From an uncultured Selenomonas sp. (lineage in GTDB: Bacteria; Bacillota; Negativicutes; Selenomonadales; Selenomonadaceae): a stretch of DNA of 6,372 nucleotides. The stretch spans positions 1 through 6,372 of the forward strand of contig CAMURM010000100.1 in assembly GCA_947097535.1 (NCBI GenBank), in the 5' to 3' direction. This document shows positions 1 to 4,490 of this stretch, piece by piece. The stretch's first letter is position 1, and the number at the start of each line of letters is the position of its first letter. Both the position numbers and the translations under genes were made by a program. A model generated the notes under the pieces. The model was not told the DNA's origin. It saw nothing but the letters and a program-made list of their open reading frames with translations, and did no database searches.

Positions 1-2267
1 CCGACGAGATACCCCGTGATGCGGCGGATGCGCTCGAAGGGGCGGCCGTTCTCCTTTCTGCCGCAGCGCGGGCAGATGTTGTCGATGATACCATTGTAAC
101 CGCAGACGGGGTCGCGGTCGACGGGATGGTTGACCGAGCCGTAGCCGATGCCCGCATCGTGCATGTAGCGCACGATCGCCTCAAAGGCCTGGAGGTTCTT
201 CGACGGATCGCCGTCCATCTCAATGTAGCTGATGTGTCCGGCATTCGTCAGCGCATGGTACGGCGCTTCGAGGCGGATCTTCTTCGCCGCCTCGATCGGG
301 CAGTAGACGGGCACATGGAAGCTGTTCGTATAGTAGTCGCGATCCGTGACGCCCTCGATTTCACCGAACTTCTTGCGGTCGAGGCGCACGAAGCGGCCCG
401 ACAATCCTTCGGCAGGCGTCGCGAGCAGCGTGAAGTTCAGCCCCGTGCGCTTCGCCTCCTCGTCCATGCGGCGGCGCATGTGCCCGACGATGGCAAGTCC
501 CAGGGCCTGCGCTTCCTCCGACTCGCCCTGATGCTTGCCGATCAGCGCTTTCAGGCACTCGGCGAGACCGATGAAGCCCATCGAGAGCGTGCCGTGCTTC
601 AAGACCTCGGCGATCTCATCGTCGGGACCGATCTTCTCCGAGTCGATCCACACGCGCTGTCCCATGAGGAACGGATAATTCCTGCCCTTTTTCGCGCACT
701 GGATCTTGAAGCGATGCAGAAGCTGACGGATGACAAGCTCCGTGAGGCTGTCCAGCTCGCGGTAGAAGACATCCAAGTCGCCCTTGGCGAGCAGCGCGAG
801 GCGCGGCAGGTTGATGCTCGTAAACGAGAGGTTGCCGCGGCCGCATGTGACCTCTCGCTCGGGGTCGTGCACATTGCCCATGACGCGCGTGCGGCAGCCC
901 ATGTAGGCGACCTCCGTGTTGTAGTCGCCGGGCTTGTAATACTGGAGGTTGAACGGCGCGTCGAGGAAGCTGAAATTCGGAAACAGGCGCTTCGCCGACG
1001 TCTCCATCGCGAGGCGGAAGAGATCGTAGTTCGGCTCGCCCTCGTTATAGTTCACGCCCTCCTTGACCTTGAAGATCTGCACGGGGAAGATCGGCGTCTC
1101 GCCGTTGCCGAGTCCTTCCTGCGTCGCGAGCAGGAGGTTCTTCATGACCATGCGGCCTTCGGGCGACGTGTCCGTGCCGTAGTTGATCGAGCTGAACGGC
1201 ACCTGTGCGCCCGCACGCGAGTTCATCGTGTTGAGGTTGTGTATGAGAGCCTCCATCGCCTGGAAGGTCGCGTTGTCCGTCGCATCGAGCGCCGCCCCGT
1301 AGGCGTAGTCATGCGCGCGCGCCGCGAGCTTTTCGGAGATTTCCTCGTAGCCGCACGCCCTCTGATGCGCCGGCAGGAAATCGACGAGCGCCGCCTTGTA
1401 GACGTCTGCACCGCCGATTGTGATGCCCAGGGGCAGCAGCGAGCGGCGAATCTCCTTGGCCAGGAGCTTCGCGTCGTCTTGCTTCATGCCGAGCGTGATG
1501 GCAAAGAAGTTCGCCAGCTCCTTGAAGTAGAGCTTGCGGAAGGTCTTCCTTACGCCCGGCGCCATCGAATAGTCGAAGTTCGGAATCGCCTGTCCGCCGT
1601 GCATCTCGTTTTGGTTCGCCTGGATGGCGATGCAGCCGAGCGCGGCATAGGAGCGGATGTCGTTCGGTTCGCGCAGGTAGCCGTGCCCCGTCGAGAAGCC
1701 GTCCTTGAAGAGCTTCAAGAGGTCGATCTGGCAGCACGTTTCCGTCAGCATGTAGAAATCCTTGTCGTGGATATGGATGTCGCCGTCGATGTGCGCCGCT
1801 GCGATGTCCTTGGGCAGGATATGATGGTCGATGAAGTATTTCGATCCTTCCGAACCATATTTGAGCATCGTGCCCATCGCCGTATCGGCGTCGATGTTCG
1901 CATTCTCGCGCTTGATGTCGGCGTCCTTGGCACGCTTGAAGGTCAGCTCATTGTAGATGTCCATGAGGTCGCCTTCGGCGTCGCGGATCTTCGCGTGCTC
2001 TGCACGATAGAGGATGTACGCTTTTGCCGTCGAAGCGAAGTTGTTCTTGATGAGCACCTTTTCCACGGCGTCCTGAATGAACTCAACGGCGGGCGTCTCC
2101 TCTTCCTCGATGCGGTGAATGACGCTCTTCGTGAGCTTTTCGAGCTGATGCCGGGAAAACGTCTCGTCGATGGACTCAAGATTCGCCTTGCGGATGGCAT
2201 CGGTGATCTTCTCGGCGTCAAACGGCACGATTTGTCCCGTGCGCTTCTGGATGTTCTTGATGGTCAT
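1..2267 (-). CDS. nrdD: Anaerobic (class III) ribonucleoside-triphosphate reductase, 3' end cut by window edge
   Basis: This gene reduces ribonucleoside triphosphates to dNTPs under anoxia, using a glycyl radical installed by the radical-SAM activase NrdG. The minus-strand frame is open from the ATG at 2267 to the left edge (755 codons, no stop). An ATP-cone allosteric domain fills about residues 1-95 (it begins MTIKNIQKRTGQIVPFDAEK). The pair C178-C179 in TETCCQ and C458 in YMGCRTRVMG probably include the active-site cysteines that correspond to E. coli C175 and C384. The C-terminal zinc region has C722, C732 and C735 (CGYNG...CPRCG). The glycyl-radical motif RRITGYLVG puts the radical glycine at residue 752 (bases 12-14), so only a few tens of residues are missing. 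The start is supported by the purine-rich GAGGAAGGG about 9 nt upstream. nrdG would be expected just beyond the left edge, but this cannot be seen here. Confidence 0.97.
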   Translation of the reverse strand, partial: MTIKNIQKRTGQIVPFDAEKITDAIRKANLESIDETFSRHQLEKLTKSVIHRIEEEETPAVEFIQDAVEKVLIKNNFASTAKAYILYRAEHAKIRDAEGDLMDIYNELTFKRAKDADIKRENANIDADTAMGTMLKYGSEGSKYFIDHHILPKDIAAAHIDGDIHIHDKDFYMLTETCCQIDLLKLFKDGFSTGHGYLREPNDIRSYAALGCIAIQANQNEMHGGQAIPNFDYSMAPGVRKTFRKLYFKELANFFAITLGMKQDDAKLLAKEIRRSLLPLGITIGGADVYKAALVDFLPAHQRACGYEEISEKLAARAHDYAYGAALDATDNATFQAMEALIHNLNTMNSRAGAQVPFSSINYGTDTSPEGRMVMKNLLLATQEGLGNGETPIFPVQIFKVKEGVNYNEGEPNYDLFRLAMETSAKRLFPNFSFLDAPFNLQYYKPGDYNTEVAYMGCRTRVMGNVHDPEREVTCGRGNLSFTSINLPRLALLAKGDLDVFYRELDSLTELVIRQLLHRFKIQCAKKGRNYPFLMGQRVWIDSEKIGPDDEIAEVLKHGTLSMGFIGLAECLKALIGKHQGESEEAQALGLAIVGHMRRRMDEEAKRTGLNFTLLATPAEGLSGRFVRLDRKKFGEIEGVTDRDYYTNSFHVPVYCPIEAAKKIRLEAPYHALTNAGHISYIEMDGDPSKNLQAFEAIVRYMHDAGIGYGSVNHPVDRDPVCGYNGIIDNICPRCGRKENGRPFERIRRITGYLV

Positions 2268-2281
2268 GGGCAGTTTCCCTT

Positions 2282-2297
2282 CCTCTATATATTGTGG
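2282..2297 (-). promoter_or_regulatory. NrdR box, proximal to nrdD start
   Basis: The plus-strand sequence CCTCTATATATTGTGG fits the NrdR palindrome acaCwAtATaTwGwgt at all core positions. NrdR is an ATP-cone/zinc-finger repressor of ribonucleotide reductase genes. The box lies only about 15 bp before the nrdD ATG and overlaps the approach to the ribosome binding site. It is therefore inside the transcript from the promoter at 2509-2537, unless a second promoter exists close to the gene. Confidence 0.75.
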
Positions 2298-2392
2298 TTG
2301 ACGATGTATTGCAGCGCAAGAAAAGCAAAGCTGCGCCTTCGCCAAAGGAGTATATAAGAGCGGAATCCTCCGCATTCTTTGCAGCAGCGGTC

Positions 2393-2442
2393 AACGTCAG
2401 CCAATCATGCTGCGCGCTTTGCGCTTGCATTCTTGGGACGTT
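2393..2442 (-). ncRNA. Structured leader RNA motif, copy 2
   Basis: This is the second copy of a motif in the nrdD leader. The outer stem P1 is AACGTC (2442-2437) with GACGTT (2398-2393). P2 is CCAA (2436-2433) with UUGG (2404-2401). Facing GA/GA mismatches follow (2432-2431 opposite 2406-2405). P3 is AUGC (2430-2427) with GCAU (2410-2407), then an asymmetric AA/GCA internal loop, and the apical hairpin GCGC-AAA-GCGC (2424-2414). The unpaired and P2 sequences match copy 1, while P1, P3 and the apical stem differ but still pair. Stems were read by eye; no folding energy was computed. Confidence 0.65.
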
Positions 2443-2451
2443 TTCGCATAC

Positions 2452-2502
2452 GAGTCGTTGCCCAATCCGCTGCGCCCTGTGGGCTTGCCTCTTGGACGAC
2501 TC
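2452..2502 (-). ncRNA. Structured leader RNA motif, copy 1
   Basis: This is the first copy and begins at about the predicted transcription start. P1 is a perfect 7-bp stem, GAGUCGU (2502-2496) with ACGACUC (2458-2452). P2 is CCAA (2495-2492) with UUGG (2465-2462). GA/GA mismatches face each other (2491-2490 opposite 2467-2466). A 2-bp P3, GC/GC (2488-2487 with 2470-2469), leads to an AA/GCA internal loop and the hairpin GCCC-ACA-GGGC (2484-2474). It shares CCAAGA, GCAAGC, GCGCAGC and GATTGG with copy 2. It is not a cobalamin, TPP, SAM, glycine, purine, guanidine or c-di-GMP aptamer as far as I can recognise. Confidence 0.65.
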
Positions 2503-2508
2503 AGCAAG

Positions 2509-2537
2509 ATTATACAAGATGTAGATTGGGCAGTCAA
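2509..2537 (-). promoter_or_regulatory. nrdD promoter (TTGACT-17-TATAAT)
   Basis: On the minus strand TTGACT (2537-2532) and TATAAT (2514-2509) are separated by exactly 17 bp, nearly a perfect housekeeping sigma promoter. Transcription would start near 2502, giving a leader of about 235 nt before the nrdD ATG at 2267. The start falls on the first base or so of the structured RNA motif, and a NrdR box lies just upstream of the -35 element. Confidence 0.85.
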
Positions 2538-2543
2538 GGGACT

Positions 2544-2559
2544 AAACTACATATTGTGG
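2544..2559 (-). promoter_or_regulatory. NrdR box, upstream of nrdD -35
   Basis: The plus-strand sequence AAACTACATATTGTGG matches the NrdR consensus core except for one C in the AT centre. It ends 6 bp upstream of the -35 hexamer, centred near -49 relative to the predicted start. It shares CTAYATATTGTGG with the box at 2282-2297, 262 bp away. NrdR normally binds two boxes about three helical turns apart, so this spacing is unusual. Confidence 0.7.
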
Positions 2560-2560
2560 T

Positions 2561-2668
2561 TTATCCACAAGAAAAGCACCCTTTATCCACAGGCGGGAAA
2601 GGGTGCTTTCGCAAGATTTTCAAGGCTTTTGGGCGCGGAGAAAGATTCTTTCAAAAAAGTTATGCACA
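2561..2668 (+). promoter_or_regulatory. DnaA-box cluster upstream of nrdD (three sites)
   Basis: Two exact TTATCCACA DnaA boxes lie at 2561-2569 and 2583-2591, in the same orientation and 22 bp (two helical turns) apart. TTATGCACA at 2660-2668 also fits the relaxed consensus TTWTNCACA. The first box sits immediately beside the NrdR box, and the second overlaps the left arm and loop of the channel gene's terminator. DnaA boxes control nrdAB in E. coli, so replication-linked control of nrdD is a reasonable inference. Confidence 0.65.
2573..2609 (-). terminator. Rho-independent terminator of the mechanosensitive channel gene
   Basis: There is a perfect 12-bp inverted repeat, AAAGCACCCTTT (2573-2584) and AAAGGGTGCTTT (2598-2609), with a 13-nt loop. 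Read leftward, the stem runs into TTTTCTTGT. It lies about 70 bp after the channel gene's stop and insulates nrdD from read-through. Confidence 0.8.
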
Positions 2669-2676
2669 GGCGGCAG

Positions 2677-3732
2677 CTACTCCTTCGCCTGCACGATCGT
2701 GCGCACGGGGAAGGGGATGTCAATGCCTTCCTCGCGGTAGCGGCGCGTCAATGCCTTGATGAATTCATGTTTCAAGAGAAACTGATTGACGAAGCTGCTC
2801 GTGCGCAGCACGACGTTGAACTCGATGGCGGAGTCGCCGAAAGTGTGGAAACGCACGGCAGGATCGCTCTCGACGCCGTGATCGAAAGCCTCCATGACCT
2901 CGTTCGCCACTTCGAGCGTCACACGCTCCACCTTGTCCAGGTCGCTCGCATAGCTGACGCCGACGGGAACGGAGACGGCGATTTCCTGCGCGGGCATGTT
3001 GTAGTTCGTGAGAATGGAGGAAGCGAGCTTCTGGTTCGGCACGATGATCGTATTGCCGCTCAGGGTCTGCACTGTCGTGAAGCGGAAGTTGATGTCGGCG
3101 ACCTTGCCCTCCTCCGTCGGCGAGATGCTCACATAGTCGCCGATGCGGATCTGACGCGAGAGAATGAGCTGCAGCCCTGAGAAGATGTTCGACAGCGTCT
3201 CCTGCATACCGAGGGCAAGAGCCGCGCCGCCGACGCCCATCGCCGTGAGGATCGGCGCGACGGAGATACCCGCGTACTGCAGGACGATGAGCACGCCCAT
3301 GGCATAGATGATGCCGGAAAGGATGGAGGACAGGAGCGTCGTCTTCGGCAGCGCCGCGCCGCTCGTGCGCGTCTTCATCTCGATGAAGCCCGTGATCGTA
3401 CGCGCAGCGACGCGCGTCAGCGTGAAGACGATGATGGCGAAGAGGATGTAGGAGAGGAACTGCGCGATCGTCGGAAAGACGTCGATCGTCTTGATCGACC
3501 AGTAGACGCCGACGCCGAGGCACCACGAAACGGGCACGCCGCGCAGGGCATGAATGAAGATTGACCACGCCGTATCTTCGTCGATGGTAAGCCGTTCGCG
3601 AATCTGGCGATCGATGAGCTTGTTGAGGAATATGCCGACCGTTAGCGCCGCGAGCATGATGCAGGCAGGCAGCAGCAGGAAATCGGTCAGCTCATGCAAG
3701 GTCAGTTCTTGAAGTTTCGTAAAAAAGGACAA
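2677..3732 (-). CDS. MscS-family small-conductance mechanosensitive ion channel
   Basis: This is an inner-membrane channel that opens under membrane tension and releases solutes during osmotic downshock. I chose TTG at 3732 as the start (351 aa): AAGGGGGA sits about 6 nt upstream, whereas the earlier in-frame ATG at 3798 lacks a good ribosome site and would place a DnaA box inside the coding region. Hydrophobic segments fall near residues 15-37, 65-81, 88-108 and 133-155. The pore helix follows at about 159-190, rich in Gly and Ala (AMGVGGAALALGMQETLSNIFSG). Next come RIGDYVSI and the beta-domain signature RFTTVQTLSGNTIIVPN near 216-233, then a C-terminal alpha/beta domain. It has more membrane segments than the minimal three-helix MscS and so resembles the YkuT/MscS-like group. 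A weak promoter candidate (TTGGGG, 18 bp, GATATT) lies at 3782-3811. Confidence 0.92.
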   Translation of the reverse strand: MSFFTKLQELTLHELTDFLLLPACIMLAALTVGIFLNKLIDRQIRERLTIDEDTAWSIFIHALRGVPVSWCLGVGVYWSIKTIDVFPTIAQFLSYILFAIIVFTLTRVAARTITGFIEMKTRTSGAALPKTTLLSSILSGIIYAMGVLIVLQYAGISVAPILTAMGVGGAALALGMQETLSNIFSGLQLILSRQIRIGDYVSISPTEEGKVADINFRFTTVQTLSGNTIIVPNQKLASSILTNYNMPAQEIAVSVPVGVSYASDLDKVERVTLEVANEVMEAFDHGVESDPAVRFHTFGDSAIEFNVVLRTSSFVNQFLLKHEFIKALTRRYREEGIDIPFPVRTIVQAKE

Positions 3733-3751
3733 AATATCTCCCCCTTTGGCA

Positions 3752-3857
3752 TGTGGATAAATCCTGCAGAAAAAGCCCCGAAATATCGAGCCTTGCAAGG
3801 CTTATCCCCAAAAATCTGTGGATAACTGTGGAAAACAAGTGTTTTTTCTGTGGAAAA
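3752..3857 (-). promoter_or_regulatory. DnaA-box cluster upstream of the channel gene (four to five sites)
   Basis: Exact minus-strand TTATCCACA boxes lie at 3752-3760 and 3817-3825. TTTTCCACA, which fits the relaxed consensus TTWTNCACA, occurs at 3827-3835 and 3849-3857. A weaker plus-strand TTATCCCCA lies at 3802-3810. Three boxes are packed in 3817-3857. The arrangement resembles DnaA-binding regions of replication origins, but no dnaA gene and no long AT-rich unwinding stretch is present in the window. Confidence 0.65.
3789..3802. repeat. 14-bp perfect palindrome between DnaA boxes
   Basis: AGCCTTGCAAGGCT is a perfect palindrome placed between two DnaA boxes and inside the spacer of the weak channel-gene promoter candidate. 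It could be an operator for an unknown dimeric regulator. Its function is unknown. Confidence 0.4.
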
Positions 3858-3881
3858 CGTCGCAAGAAAGCACGCCGTCGC

Positions 3882-3910
3882 TTGACGGAAGTTGCTCTTC
3901 ATCGTATAAT
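3882..3910 (+). promoter_or_regulatory. Promoter of the antisense antitoxin RNA (TTGACG-17-TATAAT)
   Basis: TTGACG (3882-3887) and TATAAT (3905-3910) are separated by 17 bp. The predicted start is near 3917. No open reading frame of note follows before the terminator, so the product is a small untranslated RNA. The near-consensus strength fits an antitoxin RNA that must be made in excess. Confidence 0.85.
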
Positions 3911-3916
3911 AGTCGT

Positions 3917-4008
3917 AGAAAAGGTGCTACCGGTAAGCGGCCAGCCCCAAGGTACTTGAGTTAAGAAAACCCGCCTACGATTGTGAGCCGGAGGCGGGGC
4001 TTCTTATT
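3917..4008 (+). ncRNA. Antisense RNA antitoxin of a type I toxin-antitoxin locus
   Basis: This small RNA of about 90 nt runs from the strong promoter at 3882-3910 to the hairpin at 3970-3998, convergent with the toxin transcript. Its bases 3934-3950 (TAAGC...CCCCAA) directly repeat 4074-4089 (TAAGCAACACCCCCAA). Because the toxin mRNA is read from the other strand, this RNA can pair in trans with the toxin ribosome binding site and start codon. It is also fully complementary to the toxin mRNA through the shared terminator. Convergent RNAs, a shared terminator and direct repeats are the design of the Fst/par family. The assignment is by architecture; no RNA family search was possible. Confidence 0.7.
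3970..3998. terminator. Bidirectional terminator shared by toxin mRNA and antisense RNA
   Basis: The inverted repeat CCCGCCT (3970-3976) and AGGCGGG (3992-3998) encloses a 15-nt loop. Leftward it is followed by TTTTCTT, a good U-tract for the toxin mRNA. Rightward it is followed by the weaker GCTTCTTATTT for the antisense RNA. Confidence 0.8.
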
Positions 4009-4074
4009 TCGCTTTTAACGCAACGACGCAAATCGTCACGAGGAAAACCAACGACAAAAATCGTACAGTTCCAT
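4004..4074 (-). pseudogene. Frameshifted small hydrophobic type I toxin (Fst/holin-like)
   Basis: The ATG at 4074 follows a strong GGGGGTG ribosome site, but the frame stops after 12 codons (TGA at 4038-4036). If the run of five T residues (4060-4056) had six, the frame would read MELYDF and continue as LSLVFLVTICVVAL then KAK to the TAA at 4006-4004. That gives a 23-residue peptide with one membrane helix and a basic tail, typical of small membrane-damaging type I toxins. A single-base loss in a homopolymer therefore explains the break. It may be decay, slippage-based phase variation, ribosomal slippage, or a sequencing error. The similarity is judged from peptide character, locus structure and antisense RNA, not from a database match. 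Confidence 0.65.
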
Positions 4075-4079
4075 AAGCA

Positions 4080-4098
4080 ACACCCCCAATCAGGGGCT
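4080..4098 (-). promoter_or_regulatory. Hairpin sequestering the toxin ribosome binding site
   Basis: In the toxin mRNA AGCCCC (4098-4093) can pair with the GGGGGU of the ribosome site (4087-4082) around the short loop UGAUU, masking it. Intramolecular masking of the initiation region is common in type I toxin mRNAs. Upstream, CUAUCC and GGGUAG can form a second small hairpin in the same leader. Confidence 0.55.
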
Positions 4099-4137
4099 AA
4101 GAATCGACCGCCTACCCGCTAGGATAGCACCAGCTAT

Positions 4138-4146
4138 ATTATACCA
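4138..4146 (-). promoter_or_regulatory. Toxin mRNA promoter (extended -10)
   Basis: TGGTATAAT on the minus strand is an extended -10 element (TGnTATAAT) with no good -35 hexamer. It would start transcription near 4131 and give a leader of about 57 nt. It abuts the T-tract end of the csoR terminator, so the upstream gene's end and this promoter are fused into about 10 bp. Confidence 0.65.
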
Positions 4147-4178
4147 CAAAAAGACAGCCTGCGGGCTGTCTTTTTGTG
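4145..4178 (-). terminator. Rho-independent terminator after csoR
   Basis: A perfect 15-bp stem, CACAAAAAGACAGCC (4145-4159) and GGCTGTCTTTTTGTG (4164-4178), has the loop TGCG. It lies 11 bp after the csoR stop. The A/T ends make it potentially bidirectional. Confidence 0.88.
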
Positions 4179-4189
4179 TATGGCGCGCC

Positions 4190-4465
4190 TCAGCCCATGT
4201 TGGCGAAGCGCTCGACGGCCTTGGTGAAGCTCTCGACCGTCTTTTCCGCGTCGCCGTGGGCGATGCCGTCCTTGACGCAGTGCTGGATGTGGCCTTCGAG
4301 CACGATCTGACCGCATTTATGCAGCGCCGCCTTGGCCGCGTTGATCTGCGAGAGAAGATCCTCGCACGGGATATCCTCTTCGACCATGCGGTCGATGGCC
4401 TCGACCTGTCCGCGAATCTTTCGGAGCCTGCGGTGCAGGTTCGCCATATCCATACATTGACGCAT
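4190..4465 (-). CDS. csoR: CsoR/FrmR-family metal-sensing transcriptional repressor
   Basis: This is a 91-residue all-helical DNA-binding repressor of the DUF156 family, which releases DNA when it binds Cu(I). The family's N-terminal helix signature is visible at residues 9-26 (LHRRLRKIRGQVEAIDRM). C34 (IPCEDLL), H59 and C63 (GHIQHC) form the Cys-His-Cys triad of copper sensors; RcnR nickel/cobalt sensors use a different ligand set. C51 is an extra cysteine. The ATG at 4465 is preceded by GAGGAGG at about 11 nt, and the later in-frame ATGs lie farther away. It is the second gene of a unit with the dehydrogenase, 25 bp downstream of it, and ends in a strong terminator. No copper chaperone or CopA is visible, so its targets may lie elsewhere. 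A sulfur- or formaldehyde-sensing paralogue is less likely. Confidence 0.9.
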   Translation of the reverse strand: MRQCMDMANLHRRLRKIRGQVEAIDRMVEEDIPCEDLLSQINAAKAALHKCGQIVLEGHIQHCVKDGIAHGDAEKTVESFTKAVERFANMG

Positions 4466-4490
4466 TGTATTCCATTCCTCCTCATCTTCC

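Noticed and set aside
126..2357. 743-codon open frame on the plus strand
   Set aside because: It lies fully antisense to nrdD, which has clear domain motifs. The peptide is Arg/Glu/Val-rich with no recognisable domain, typical of the reverse shadow of a GC-rich gene.
2349..2377. Second nrdD promoter with TATACT at 2354-2349
   Set aside because: There is no acceptable -35 (GAATGC) at the proper distance and no TGn extension; it was left as a possibility only.
2351..2378. Hairpin GCGGA-GGAT-TCCGC as an intrinsic terminator in the nrdD leader
   Set aside because: The stem is short and the following TCTTATATAC is not a real T-tract; it may be part of an expression platform but is not supportable as a terminator.
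2407..3180. 257-codon plus-strand frame across the nrdD leader and channel gene
   Set aside because: It crosses promoter, terminator and DnaA boxes and is antisense to the MscS-family gene; it has no ribosome site or domain.
2561..3857. Calling the region oriC
   Set aside because: The DnaA boxes are convincing, but there is no dnaA/dnaN, no long AT-rich unwinding element and no genome context, so only a DnaA-binding region is supported.
3917..4008. Small plus-strand RNA as SRP RNA or a cis-acting riboswitch
   Set aside because: GGTGCTA recalls SRP RNA but the conserved SRP apical loop is absent, and no gene follows in the sense direction; the antisense-antitoxin layout explains it better.
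4080..4098. CCCC-TGATT-GGGG repeat as a CsoR operator
   Set aside because: It resembles G/C-tract CsoR sites, but it lies downstream of the toxin promoter and is explained as the hairpin over the toxin ribosome site.
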